Source: HyVt-443 sp964544655 (GTDB lineage Bacteria > Pseudomonadota > Gammaproteobacteria > Chromatiales > Chromatiaceae). From it: a stretch of 64,000 nucleotides of DNA. This document shows positions 1 through 8,772 of this stretch, piece after piece. Position 1 is the stretch's first letter, and each line of letters opens with the position of its first letter. Both the position numbers and the translations under genes were made by a program. Location of the stretch: positions 1-64,000 of the forward strand of contig CAZJCM010000007.1 in NCBI GenBank assembly GCA_964544655.1, given 5' to 3'. The notes under the pieces are model-generated. The model was not told the origin of the DNA and searched no databases. It saw only the letters and a program-made list of their open reading frames with translations.

Positions 1-476
1 ATCAGGTATTTTTCGGCATCAATCCACCTGTTGCACTAGCGAGTTGAATTCACGACCACAAACAACAGAGGTCAAATTTTATGCGCCCTGATTGTCGGAA
101 GGCCAAAGAATTGACTGCTTTCACCGGCTCCGTTCAACAACACTGATCCAGTATCTTTTCGCACCACTGGCTCTGGTTGAATCCCGGCGGAAAAGGTGAC
201 TGAATCACTTGGAATGCGAAGGCTTACCTTGCTTTTGGTCACGAAGGCTAATGGTCAATCTCGGATAGCTTCCCCTAAGGCTGAATTTGCCATGGTCACG
301 TCATGGACACAGCGTGGTCACAGGGATTAAATTGCCTCAAATTTGGGCGCAGCGGCTAGAGGTCGGAAGTTTGTTGATTGCATGATCTGCAGGTGTGTGC
401 GCCTGATTTTATTGTTGGCGCCAATCAGCGAAGTACTAAGTCGAGGGGCTGCTAACTGGCTGATCAAAAAGAAAAA
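1..476. other. Non-coding stretch, no gene seen
   Basis: No reading frame here looks like a protein, and no RNA gene was recognised. It is visibly richer in A and T than the rest of the window. It lies just downstream of the 3' end of the tRNA-Arg gene, which reads away from it on the minus strand. The A-rich run at 466-476 would be a T-rich tract in the tRNA transcript and may help end it. Confidence 0.5.
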
Positions 477-553
<77 letters not shown>

Positions 554-803
554 AAAACTTTAACAATCCTTTGGGTGGGCGCTGTGCTGTTGGCTAGCGG
601 CCTGCCGGCCGCCGGGCAGCGCTCCCGCCGCTGTCGCGGCTTCCCCGGCCCACACCACGGTGGCTGCGGGCGTCGAAGACCGCGTATAGTACCTTGAGTC
701 GGTAACCGAGTCTACGCATGGATTCGATCTTTTTTTTGTTTGCCGCTATACTTCGCCACCAATCTGCAAATTATTGAATCCTTATATACGGAGGGGCTGA
801 ACA

Positions 804-1313
804 GTGAGCCACAAGCTAGTTTCCTTGATCAAGGTGGGAGTCGTGGGCGTTGCCGCCCTGGTCGTTTGCGGACAGGCTTTGGCCGAGACCCGGCCCGAGG
901 TGCTGGAGCGGATCAAGCCCGTCGGTCAGGTGACGGTCACCGGTGCTGCGGCTGCGCCAGCACCTGCTGCGCCGGCTGCGGCCAAGGCTGCTCCTGCTGC
1001 TGAGGCAGCTCCTGCAACACCCGCGCCGGCGGTGGCGGCACCGGCTGCCGCGCCTGCTGCCGGGGGCAGCGATGGTGCGGCGCTGTATACCGCAAAGGGT
1101 TGCATGGCCTGCCACGGTCCCGACGGGGAGAAGATCGTCATGCCGACCTATCCCCGCATCGCCGGACAGGGCAAGGCCTATCTGATCGCCCAGATGAAAG
1201 ACATCAAGAGTGGTGCCCGCGACAATGGCCAGACCATGATCATGAAGGGAATCATCGCCACCGTCTCCGATGCCGAGATCGAGGCCATCGCCGACTGGTT
1301 GAGCAAGCAGTAG
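804..1313 (+). CDS. Exported c-type cytochrome with Ala/Pro-rich linker (cytochrome c5-like)
   Basis: This is a 169-residue class I cytochrome c, probably a periplasmic electron carrier. A hydrophobic signal segment at about residues 7-27 ends in QALA and could be cleaved or kept as an anchor. A low-complexity Ala/Pro linker follows at about 50-90. One heme domain contains CMACH as the covalent heme site and a later MIMKGI methionine as likely axial ligand. The start is GTG, chosen because a GGAGGGG ribosome site lies about 8 bases upstream. A hairpin terminator follows, so the gene is probably monocistronic. Maturation would use the ccm genes at 52-59 kb. The exact redox partner cannot be read from the sequence. 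Confidence 0.88.
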   Translation: MSHKLVSLIKVGVVGVAALVVCGQALAETRPEVLERIKPVGQVTVTGAAAAPAPAAPAAAKAAPAAEAAPATPAPAVAAPAAAPAAGGSDGAALYTAKGCMACHGPDGEKIVMPTYPRIAGQGKAYLIAQMKDIKSGARDNGQTMIMKGIIATVSDAEIEAIADWLSKQ

Positions 1314-1340
1314 TCTTTGCTGCAGTGAGCGGATCGCTGA

Positions 1341-1368
1341 GACCACCCTGCGGGGTGGTCTTTGCTTT
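1341..1368 (+). terminator. Rho-independent terminator of the cytochrome gene
   Basis: An eight-base stem GACCACCC/GGGTGGTC at 1341-1360 with a four-base loop TGCG is followed by TTTGCTTT. It lies 27 bases after the cytochrome stop codon. Confidence 0.8.
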
Positions 1369-1451
1369 GGGGCAGTGAACTTTGCGCGGGTTGGCAGATC
1401 GCGCAGGATTTTCTATTCTTTCCGTTGGGTGTCAAATAGGCTGTCTATGCC

Positions 1452-1874
1452 ATGATTTCCAAGGGTACTTCTCTACCGCTGCTGATGTCGCTCGCCCTGC
1501 TTGCGGGGTGTGCGGCTGATCTCCAGCGCCCGGTGTTCTATCCCGACGGTTATACCCAGTCGGTGGGGGAGGCGCAGAGAAACCAGGACATCGATGAGTG
1601 CATGGCCATGGCCCGACAGTCGGGCGTGGCGGAGCACCGGGACCAGGTCGGCGAAAAGGCGGCCAGAGGTGCCTTGGTCGGCGGCGTCGCCTCAGGTGTG
1701 TGGGGTCTGATCCGTGGCGATGTGGGCCGGCTGGTGGTGGCCGGTGCGGCAGCCGGTGCCGCCACTGGCGGGGCGGTTGGCGCCGTGGACTCGGCCAAGC
1801 TCAGCCCGACCTTCAAGCGGTTCGTCCAGCGCTGCCTGCAGGACCGGGGTTATGAGGTGATCGGGTGGGAGTGA
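1452..1874 (+). CDS. Lipoprotein with glycine-zipper segment
   Basis: This 140-residue protein has a signal peptide ending in a lipobox (LLAGC), so it should be lipidated at Cys20 and anchored in the inner or outer membrane. A short Cys/Met-containing region follows. Residues about 75-115 are rich in small residues (GALVGGVASG, AAAGAATGGAVGAV), resembling glycine-zipper outer-membrane lipoproteins of the Slp/Rick_17kDa kind. I do not recognise a specific family member. It stands alone between the cytochrome gene and the convergent rep gene. The function is unknown; a cell-envelope role is inferred only from the signals. Confidence 0.75.
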   Translation: MISKGTSLPLLMSLALLAGCAADLQRPVFYPDGYTQSVGEAQRNQDIDECMAMARQSGVAEHRDQVGEKAARGALVGGVASGVWGLIRGDVGRLVVAGAAAGAATGGAVGAVDSAKLSPTFKRFVQRCLQDRGYEVIGWE

Positions 1875-1911
1875 CCGCCTGGTAAAGTTGGTCTCTGCGC
1901 CGGCTTAGCGT

Positions 1912-3921
1912 TCACTCTTTTCCCAGCATGGCGCGCATGTTGGCCAGGTGGGCGTTACCCCGCTCTTTTTTCTCCTCTTTCGACAGCTGGCTTTTTCCCC
2001 CCTGCCAGAGCAGGTCCTCTTCCGGCAGCTCCTGCAGGAACCGGCTCGGCTCGCAGGCGGTTATTTCACCGTATTTGCGCCGTTTCTCTGCATAGCTGAT
2101 GGTGAGCGTCCGGCGTGCGCGTGTTATGCCCACGTAGGCCAGGCGGCGCTCCTCCTCGATGCTGTCTTCCTCTATGCTGGTGCGGTGAGGCAGCAGTTCT
2201 TCCTCCATGCCGACCAGGAAGACATGGGGGAACTCCAGCCCTTTGGCCGAGTGCAGGGTCATCAGGTGCACCTGGTCACCACCACTGTCGTCATCCTGCC
2301 GTTCCAGTACGTCCTGCAGGGTCAGATGGGTGACCATCCCGGCCAGGTTCTCGCCGGCCATGTTCCCCTGGTGCAGTCGCTCCAGCCAGGTGATCAGCTC
2401 CTGTACGTTGTCCCAGCGCCTACCGGCGGTCTTGTCACTGGCGCTCTGGTCGTACAGCCAGCGCTCATACTCCAGCTCCTGCAGCATATCGCGCACGGTC
2501 TGCACCGGATCGTCCTGTTCCGCCCGTTGCTGGTAGCGGCTCACCCACTGGCTGAACGCCTGCACCCGTTCCAGGGCGCGGCTGGAGAGTATCTGTGCCA
2601 GGCCAAGTTCGTCGCAGGCGGTGAGCAGGGGGATCTGGCGGGCGGTGGCGTAGCCGCCCAGTTTCTCCAGGGTGCCGGGGCCGATCTCCCGGCGTGGGGT
2701 GTTGATCACGCGCAGGAAGGCGGCGTCGTCGTCCGGGTTGGCCAGCAGCCGCAGGTAGGCCATGATGTCTTTCACTTCGCTGCGGCCGAAGAAGGAGGTA
2801 CCGCCGCTTAGAAAATAGGGGATGTTGTGTTGGCGCAGCACGGTCTCGAACAGCCGCGCCTGAAAATTGCCCCGGTAGAGGATGGCGTAGTCGCCGTAGC
2901 CCCCCCCCTTGCTGAAACGGTGATGGATGATCTCCGATACCACTTTCTCCGCCTCGTCGGTTTCGTTCTTGCAGGTCAGGATCCTGATCGGATCACCTGG
3001 CCCAAGCTCGCTCCAGAGCCGTTTTTCGAACACGTGGGGATTGTTGGCGATGAGCTGGTTGGCCGCCTTCAGGATACGCCCGGTGGAGCGGTAGTTCTGC
3101 TCCAGCTTGATCACCTTGAGGCGCGGGAAGTCCTGTTTCAGCTGGTTCAGGTTTTCCGGCCGGGCGCCGCGCCAGGCGTAGATCGACTGGTCGTCGTCGC
3201 CGACCACGGTCAGCCCCTGGCGCACCCCCACCAGCAGCTTCACCAGCTCGTACTGGCTCAGGTTGGTGTCCTGGTATTCGTCCACCAGCAGATGGCGGAT
3301 CCGGTTCTGCCACTGCTCCAGGGCCTGCGGGTGTTCCCGCAACAGCTGCACCGGGAGCAGGATGAGATCGTCGAAATCCACCGCGTTGTAGGCGCGCAGG
3401 GCGCGCTGATAGTGTTCGTAGAGGCGGGCAGCGCGCTGCTCCAACTCGTCAGCTGCGAGACGCTGAGCCTGCTGTGGGGAGACCATCGCGTTCTTCCAGT
3501 CGGAGATGCGCCACAGCATGGCCGAGGCCTGGCCGTCTGCATCGGACTCCTGGCGCAGCAGTTCCCGTGCTAGGCCGTTGCTGTCCTGGTCGTCGAACAG
3601 GCTGAAGCCGGCCTTCAGCCCGAGCAGCTTGTGTTCCCGGCGCAGGATGCTCAGTCCCAGGGTATGGAAGGTGGAGATATTGAGGCCGCGGCTGTTCTTG
3701 CCCTGCAGCAGTTCCGTCACCCGGGCCCTCATCTCCCGTGCCGCCTTGTTGGTGAAGGTGACCGCAGTGATATGGCGTGGCTCCAGCCCGCCCTGTTCGA
3801 TCAGGTGGGCGATCTTGCGGGTGATGACCCGGGTTTTGCCCGAGCCGGCGCCTGCCAGTACCAGTAACGGCCCGTCCAGATAGCGGACGGCCGCCCGTTG
3901 TGGGGGATTGAGTGAAGACAT
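1912..3921 (-). CDS. rep: ATP-dependent DNA helicase Rep
   Basis: This 669-residue superfamily 1A 3'-5' DNA helicase is the size of E. coli Rep (about 673). Motifs run in order: AGAGSGKTRV (Walker A) close to the N terminus, VDEYQDTN (motif II), DDDQSIYAWRG (motif III), QNYRST (motif IV), LHSAKGLEFPHVF (motif V) and VGITRARR (motif VI). Rep clears proteins ahead of replication forks. The reading frame extends upstream to a TTG at 3981. The ATG at 3921 matches the start of known Rep proteins, which begin a few residues before NPxQxxAV, so it was chosen. The gene is divergent from the LOG-family gene. Confidence 0.95.
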   Translation of the reverse strand: MSSLNPPQRAAVRYLDGPLLVLAGAGSGKTRVITRKIAHLIEQGGLEPRHITAVTFTNKAAREMRARVTELLQGKNSRGLNISTFHTLGLSILRREHKLLGLKAGFSLFDDQDSNGLARELLRQESDADGQASAMLWRISDWKNAMVSPQQAQRLAADELEQRAARLYEHYQRALRAYNAVDFDDLILLPVQLLREHPQALEQWQNRIRHLLVDEYQDTNLSQYELVKLLVGVRQGLTVVGDDDQSIYAWRGARPENLNQLKQDFPRLKVIKLEQNYRSTGRILKAANQLIANNPHVFEKRLWSELGPGDPIRILTCKNETDEAEKVVSEIIHHRFSKGGGYGDYAILYRGNFQARLFETVLRQHNIPYFLSGGTSFFGRSEVKDIMAYLRLLANPDDDAAFLRVINTPRREIGPGTLEKLGGYATARQIPLLTACDELGLAQILSSRALERVQAFSQWVSRYQQRAEQDDPVQTVRDMLQELEYERWLYDQSASDKTAGRRWDNVQELITWLERLHQGNMAGENLAGMVTHLTLQDVLERQDDDSGGDQVHLMTLHSAKGLEFPHVFLVGMEEELLPHRTSIEEDSIEEERRLAYVGITRARRTLTISYAEKRRKYGEITACEPSRFLQELPEEDLLWQGGKSQLSKEEKKERGNAHLANMRAMLGKE

Positions 3922-4103
3922 GGGATGATCAGTGATCAACGACAGGGGGTGGAATTTTCCTGTTATTATGCATGAGTGCAAGCACTAATTTAATTGTGCT
4001 TGGGAGTGAGGCTGCGCATGGGCAGTGTAATTGGTGTGACTGGTTGATCGGCCTGACTCCGCTCCCTGAGAATGCCAGCAACCAAGTGGAGAATGGGAAA
4101 TCG

Positions 4104-4820
4104 ATGCAGGATAAACGTGGATTTACTGCCGGTAGGCCGACCAACGGACATCTGACCAGGGAGGCCTGGAAGGTGTTCCAGATCATGGCCGAGTTCGTCG
4201 AGGGGTTCGAGCGCCTGGCGCCCATCTGGCCATCGGTCAGTATCTTCGGTTCCGCCCGGACCGGCCAGGACGACCCCAATTATCAGAAGACGGAAGAGGT
4301 GGCGCGGCTGCTCTCGGACAGCGGTTTTGCCGTGGTCAGTGGCGGTGGACCGGGGATTATGGAGGCGGCCAACAAAGGCGGTTATCTGGGGCGTTCACCC
4401 AGCATCGGTCTCAATATCGAACTGCCGCATGAGCAGCGGCCAAACCCGTATCAGGACATCTCCCTCGATTTCCGGCATTTCTTCTCCCGCAAGGTGATGT
4501 TCGTGAAGTATGCGTCCGCCTATGTGGTGATGCCGGGGGGCTTTGGCACCCTGGATGAGTTGGCGGAGATGCTGACCCTGGTGCAGACTGGCAAGACCCG
4601 GCGCATCCCCATTATCCTGATGAATGGGGCGTTTTGGCAGGGATTGCTCGACTGGTTCCGAAATACCCTGTGTGAAACAGGTACGATCAGCCCTCAGGAT
4701 CTGGACCTGATACAGGTGCTCGATGAGCCGCAAGAGGTCGTCGATGCCATTTTTGCCCATTATGAATCCCGCGGGTTCGCCCCTTCCAGCGAGGAGAAAG
4801 AGATCCTGTTGGAACTCTGA
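4104..4820 (+). CDS. LOG-family (TIGR00730-type) Rossmann protein
   Basis: This 238-residue protein is of the lysine-decarboxylase-like/LOG family. It carries the phosphate-binding motif SGGGPGIMEAANKG and the signature PGGFGTLDELAEMLT. The family includes cytokinin-riboside phosphoribohydrolases and bacterial nucleotide 5'-monophosphate nucleosidases (PpnN, YgdH), so cleavage of the base from a nucleotide is the likely reaction. The true substrate is not determined. The frame is open from 3972, but conserved sequence starts after the ATG at 4104, which has GGAG upstream. It is monocistronic or weakly linked to the following DUF2782 gene. Confidence 0.85.
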   Translation: MQDKRGFTAGRPTNGHLTREAWKVFQIMAEFVEGFERLAPIWPSVSIFGSARTGQDDPNYQKTEEVARLLSDSGFAVVSGGGPGIMEAANKGGYLGRSPSIGLNIELPHEQRPNPYQDISLDFRHFFSRKVMFVKYASAYVVMPGGFGTLDELAEMLTLVQTGKTRRIPIILMNGAFWQGLLDWFRNTLCETGTISPQDLDLIQVLDEPQEVVDAIFAHYESRGFAPSSEEKEILLEL

Positions 4821-4871
4821 ACCACCAATCTTGCCAAAATCAATTAGGAATCTCTTCAAAGTGGTGTTGTC

Positions 4872-5198
4872 ATGAAAAAATATATGTTGTTCCCCTTGCT
4901 GCTGCTCGTTTCTCTGGCCCATGCCGAAGAGAAGGGACAGCCGCTGCCCAATCCGCCGGGTCAGCAGCCCCAGGTGGAGGATGGTGAGGTGCTGGAGCCT
5001 GACGTCACCATCATCGAGCAGAAGGACAAGACTATCGAGCAGTACAGTATCAATGGCCGGATGTATATGGTGAAGATCACGCCGCGGGTCGGTCCCCCTT
5101 ATTATCTGCTCGATCTGGATGGTGACGGACAGATGGATGTGCGCCGGGACAGCCCGATGGATATCTCCGTTCCCCAGTGGGTGCTGTTCAGCTGGTAG
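4872..5198 (+). CDS. Exported DUF2782 protein
   Basis: This small protein of 108 residues has a cleavable signal peptide (hydrophobic segment about 5-17, ending in AHA). The mature part contains YMVKITPRVGPPYYLLDLDGDGQMD and a C-terminal PQWVLFSW, which I recognise as the DUF2782 family of gammaproteobacteria. DLDGDGQMD resembles a calcium-loop sequence. No function is established. It ends 77 bases before phoB, and the phoB Pho box overlaps its 3' end region, so the two are separately transcribed. Confidence 0.8.
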   Translation: MKKYMLFPLLLLVSLAHAEEKGQPLPNPPGQQPQVEDGEVLEPDVTIIEQKDKTIEQYSINGRMYMVKITPRVGPPYYLLDLDGDGQMDVRRDSPMDISVPQWVLFSW

Positions 5199-5233
5199 TT
5201 GTCATCAAACTGTAATGGGAGATCTGCTGTAAT
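5199..5233 (+). promoter_or_regulatory. Pho box and -10 element of phoBR
   Basis: TTGTCATCAAACTGTAAT at 5199-5216 consists of two PhoB half-sites (TTGTCAT and CTGTAAT) with an 11-base repeat, close to the CTGTCATAAA-CTGTCAT consensus. A TGTAAT hexamer at 5228-5233 sits 11 bases after the box, where the -10 of a PhoB-activated promoter belongs. This predicts autoregulation of phoBR. Confidence 0.75.
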
Positions 5234-5274
5234 GACTGAATTCCCGGCCTCAGGCGTCACCCAGATCTTGATTC

Positions 5275-5970
5275 ATGGTAGCGAAGATACTCGTAGTTGA
5301 AGATGAACCGGCCATCCGCGAGATGGCGGTTTTTATGTTGCAGCAGGAAGGGTTCGAGGTGCGGGAGGCGGAAGATGCGCTGACGGCCCGTGCCCGTCTG
5401 GCCGACGATCCACCGGATCTCATTCTGATGGACTGGATGCTTCCTGGCAGTAGCGGGATCGAACTGACCCGGGAACTGAAGGCCGATCCGCTGACCCGGG
5501 ACATCCCGGTGATCATTCTCACCGCCCGGGGCGAAGAGGACGACAAGGTGCGTGGCCTGGAGTGCGGGGCAGAGGATTACGTCACCAAGCCTTTCTCTCC
5601 GCGGGAACTGGTGGCCCGGATTCGCGTCATCCTGCGCCGGCTGGCGCCCCATGTCTCGGATGAGATCGTGGAGGAGGGTCCGCTGCGCCTGGACCCGGGA
5701 TCTCACCGGGCTAGCGTCGGCGGGGAGGAGCTGACCTTGGGCCCCACGGAGTTCCGACTGCTGCATTTCTTCATGACTCACCCGGAAAAGGTCTACAGCC
5801 GCAGCCGCCTGCTGGACCGGGTATGGGGGACGAACGTCTATATCGAGGAACGGACCGTCGATGTACATATCCGTCGTTTGCGCAAGGTGCTCGAGGCCCA
5901 CGATTCGGCTTATATGATCCAGACGGTGCGCGGTGCCGGTTATCGCTTCTCGACCCAGCGGAATGGCTGA
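5275..5970 (+). CDS. phoB: Phosphate regulon response regulator PhoB
   Basis: This OmpR-family regulator has 231 residues. The receiver domain (about 1-120) contains the acidic pair ED at 10-11, the phospho-acceptor Asp53 in LILMDWMLPG and the conserved lysine in TKPFSP. The winged-helix domain (about 130-228) contains GPTEFRLLHFF and the recognition region ERTVDVHIRRLRKVL. Phosphorylated PhoB binds Pho boxes and activates phosphate-starvation genes. One such box precedes its own gene and another lies before pstS at 44.55 kb. phoR follows 15 bases downstream in the same operon. Confidence 0.96.
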   Translation: MVAKILVVEDEPAIREMAVFMLQQEGFEVREAEDALTARARLADDPPDLILMDWMLPGSSGIELTRELKADPLTRDIPVIILTARGEEDDKVRGLECGAEDYVTKPFSPRELVARIRVILRRLAPHVSDEIVEEGPLRLDPGSHRASVGGEELTLGPTEFRLLHFFMTHPEKVYSRSRLLDRVWGTNVYIEERTVDVHIRRLRKVLEAHDSAYMIQTVRGAGYRFSTQRNG

Positions 5971-5985
5971 GGCCAAGTCCGTTTA

Positions 5986-7305
5986 ATGGCGGAGCAGCAG
6001 CCAAAAAAGATGTGGGATGCCTGGCGCAGGGAGCTGTCTTGGTGTGTCGCCGGCGTGCTGTTGTTGGGCGGCGTGGGGCTGCTGGCTGGCCATCCATACG
6101 CTTTTCTGCTGATCGGTCTGGTGGCATACCTGGCCTGGATGCTGTTCCAGCTCAATCGTTTTGTCTCCTGGTTGATGCAACCGAAGAAACGACCCCCGCC
6201 TGTCCCGGTGGGGGTATGGGCGCCCTTGAGCGAGGAAATCACGGTGTTGCGCGAGCGGGGACGCCGGCGCAAGCGGAAGATCGGCCGCGTGTTGAGTCGG
6301 TTTCAGGCCTCCACCAACGCCCTGCCAGACGCCACCGTGGTGATCGATGAGACGGGTGTGGTGGAGTGGTGGAATGACGCCGCTCGCAAGATGCTCGGTC
6401 TGACCAAGAAGCGGGACAAGGGGAAACGCATCGACAAGCTGATCACCGACCCCGTGTTCCGGCGCTATTTCAGCAAGGAGAAATACCAGCAGCCGCTGCA
6501 TATGCCGGCGCCGGTCGATGAGGAGATCGGCCTGGAGGTGCGTATCGTGCCGTTCGGCAAGGGAAAGCGGCTGCTGCAGGCACGGGACGTCACCCGTCTG
6601 GAACAGCTGGAGACCGTCAGGCGCGACTTCGTGGCCAATGTCTCCCATGAGATGCGCACGCCGTTGACGGTGATTCACGGCTATCTGGAGATGATGGCCG
6701 ACAGCCAGCAGGAGGGGCTCGCCCCCTGGCGTGGGGCGATGGAGCAGATGCGCTACCAGTCTTCCCGCATTCAGCGCATCGTCGAGGACTTGCTGCTGTT
6801 GTCACGACTCGACAGTGACGCAGAGGGGCTGCCGCAGGAGACCGTGGCGGTTGCTCGGCTGTTGAAGACGATACAGACCCAGGCCATGGAGCTTAGCAAC
6901 GGGCGGCACCGGATCGAACTCGAGGTGGATGCCGCGCTGGGGTTCACCGGCATTGGCTCGGAACTGGAGAGTGCCTTTTCCAATCTGGTATTCAATGCGG
7001 TGCGTTACACCCCCGATGGGGGGGAGATCTTCATACGATGGCGGCAGGAGCGGGATGGCCCTGCCTTCTCGGTACAGGATAACGGGATAGGCATCGCAGC
7101 CGAGCATCTGCCCCGTATCACCGAGCGCTTCTACCGGGTCGATGTCGCCCGCTCCCGGGAAAGTGGTGGTACCGGTCTGGGGCTGGCCATCGTCAAGCAC
7201 GTATTGGCCCGTCATGAGGGGCGGTTGAGCATCGAGAGCAAGCCAGGCGAAGGGAGTCTGTTCATCTGCTCTTTTCCAGCAAGCCGCGCCCATCTTCTGC
7301 ATTGA
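5986..7305 (+). CDS. phoR: Phosphate regulon sensor kinase PhoR
   Basis: This membrane histidine kinase has 439 residues. Two close transmembrane helices lie at about 15-55 with almost no periplasmic loop, as in PhoR. A cytoplasmic PAS region (about 95-200, DATVVIDETGVVEWWN) follows, then HisKA with the phospho-acceptor His221 (NVSHEMRTPLTV). The HATPase domain has the N box (FSNLVFNAVRYTP), G1 (VQDNGIGI) and G2 (GGTGLGLAIVKH). It phosphorylates PhoB and takes its signal through PstSCAB-PhoU, encoded at 44.6-50.2 kb. The gene is convergent with the CofD-like gene. Confidence 0.95.
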   Translation: MAEQQPKKMWDAWRRELSWCVAGVLLLGGVGLLAGHPYAFLLIGLVAYLAWMLFQLNRFVSWLMQPKKRPPPVPVGVWAPLSEEITVLRERGRRRKRKIGRVLSRFQASTNALPDATVVIDETGVVEWWNDAARKMLGLTKKRDKGKRIDKLITDPVFRRYFSKEKYQQPLHMPAPVDEEIGLEVRIVPFGKGKRLLQARDVTRLEQLETVRRDFVANVSHEMRTPLTVIHGYLEMMADSQQEGLAPWRGAMEQMRYQSSRIQRIVEDLLLLSRLDSDAEGLPQETVAVARLLKTIQTQAMELSNGRHRIELEVDAALGFTGIGSELESAFSNLVFNAVRYTPDGGEIFIRWRQERDGPAFSVQDNGIGIAAEHLPRITERFYRVDVARSRESGGTGLGLAIVKHVLARHEGRLSIESKPGEGSLFICSFPASRAHLLH

Positions 7306-7328
7306 GGCTGCGGCTGCACCCGGGCGTC

Positions 7329-8531
7329 TTACGTGAGTGAGAGCAGGGCGGCCGACAGCAGCTCGGGATCGTACCAGGGGCTGCTCTGCCGGCTTATCAG
7401 CGGGGTGTCGATGATCTGAATGCCCTGTTTCTGCAGCTGTTCCTCAGGGATCCCGGACAGGTAATTGCCGCGTTTGCTATCGATAAGTATGAAGTTGAGC
7501 AGTCGGCTGGCGGGACACTCGATGCCCGCGTTCTTGCGTAACTGTGACAGCAGCCTGGATACGCTGCCCTGCAGATCCATTCCGATCTGTTCCGGGTCTC
7601 GCTCCAGATTGGGGATATAGATCTTTGGTCCATGGTTGGCGGCCACCGCCTTTCCGACCCCTTCGGGCAGTAGATTGGCCAGCAGACTGGAATAGAAACT
7701 GCTCGGTGGATAGCAGATCAGATCGGCCCGCTCGATCAGTTTGCGGTTCTTTTTACGGATCGCCGTGGTGGCCGGGACATACCGGTCCAGGCGACTGGAG
7801 AGGTGGAGGTGTTGGATCGGTGAGGTGATTGGGGCCACCTCTTTGCCGGTGAGGCGGTGCTGGCCGATCACCTGCCTGCCATCCTCGAGGACGGCGGCCA
7901 GGTGCAGGTTGTCGTTGACGATGGCGCGCACCGTGCCGAGGACCCCGACCAGTTTGGAAAAGAGAAAGATGATCGGGTCCAGGTGCTGATGATTGTTCAG
8001 GTAGCCCCCAGCCAAAATCAGGTTGCCGATGCTGGCACCCCGAAGATCGAAACTGGCCGGCATCTGCTCAATGAAAAAACCCAGCTGATTGCGGATCAGG
8101 CGCCGCATCGGATTGGAAATGGATTTCACCATGGGATCCTTGCCCCGGATCATCGAGCGCAGCCGCTGGATCAGCTCATCCTGACTGGCGTCATTGGGGA
8201 AGCGATGGGTGAAGAGACGGTAGATGTCAGGTTGACCAGTAACGGATTCGTCCGCCAGGGCCATCAGGCGGCTGCGCAGGTCACCGATGGAAGGCATGTC
8301 GAAGGCCTGGCGCAGTTCCGCGGAACTCCCCCCCGAATCGAATGGGGTCACCAGGTGTATCGAATTATGGGTATAGTTTTTCAGTACCCGGCTCAATTTA
8401 CCGAGGGCCGACCCACCACTGAAAAACAGGATGCTGGGCCCCAGTTCAGGCGCTTTGCGGTATCTGCTGATACGAATCGGATCCGGTATTGTGGCGCTGC
8501 GGGTGATGCGTATCTGGGGCGGGATGGCCAT
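7329..8531 (-). CDS. CofD/YvcK-like protein of the GAK-type cluster
   Basis: This 400-residue protein is related to 2-phospho-lactate transferase CofD and the YvcK/gluconeogenesis-factor family. The N-terminal nucleotide-binding motif FFSGGSALGKLSRVL and TPFDSGGSSAELR match the family's GGGTGL and DDGGSSGRLR elements, with Phe-Asp in place of the usual Asp-Asp. The region SIGNLILAGGYL corresponds to the family's GNLxLAG block. CofD transfers a nucleotide-activated phospholactyl group, while YvcK binds UDP-sugars; neither function is shown here. It reads divergently from the PhoU-APH gene across 241 bases. I recall this subfamily as the CofD-related member of the GAK system (with ATP-grasp, HprK-like kinase and amphi-Trp proteins). 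Confidence 0.82.
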   Translation of the reverse strand: MAIPPQIRITRSATIPDPIRISRYRKAPELGPSILFFSGGSALGKLSRVLKNYTHNSIHLVTPFDSGGSSAELRQAFDMPSIGDLRSRLMALADESVTGQPDIYRLFTHRFPNDASQDELIQRLRSMIRGKDPMVKSISNPMRRLIRNQLGFFIEQMPASFDLRGASIGNLILAGGYLNNHQHLDPIIFLFSKLVGVLGTVRAIVNDNLHLAAVLEDGRQVIGQHRLTGKEVAPITSPIQHLHLSSRLDRYVPATTAIRKKNRKLIERADLICYPPSSFYSSLLANLLPEGVGKAVAANHGPKIYIPNLERDPEQIGMDLQGSVSRLLSQLRKNAGIECPASRLLNFILIDSKRGNYLSGIPEEQLQKQGIQIIDTPLISRQSSPWYDPELLSAALLSLT

Positions 8532-8772
8532 TGGTCGGCTGGGTCAGTTGCTTCAAACTGCTTGGTCATGGATGGCTTGTCGTGAGAGTGTAGCAGACTG
8601 GGGCAGGGAAGGCAGAGGTGGCTGGAAGTATGCACTTTGCTTGCTTGTGATCACTGAACTTCTCCGTTGCTTCCAATATGCTGACTGGAGGAGGGTCGGT
8701 GGGCTATGCAAGCGTTCGCTAAGGCCGCCGCCGCTTGTGCGGACAATATCTACTGGGGCTGGTTGGCTGATC
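8532..8772. other. Divergent promoter region of the GAK-type cluster
   Basis: This 241-base spacer separates the CofD-like gene (minus) from the PhoU-APH gene (plus) and must hold both promoters. I found no convincing Pho box: the best candidate (TTGTCGT followed by GTGTAGC) matches only half. An open frame crosses the spacer but shows no family similarity and overlaps the divergent gene, so it was not used to extend the downstream protein. Confidence 0.5.

Noticed and set aside
8575..8610. Possible Pho box before the PhoU-APH gene
   Set aside because: One half-site fits moderately (TTGTCGT) but the second matches only three of seven positions, and no -10 follows at the right distance.
8431..8772. 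N-terminal 114-codon extension of the PhoU-APH protein
   Set aside because: It overlaps the divergent CofD-like gene and the shared promoter, and has no similarity to PhoU; the ATG at 8773 begins the conserved domain.
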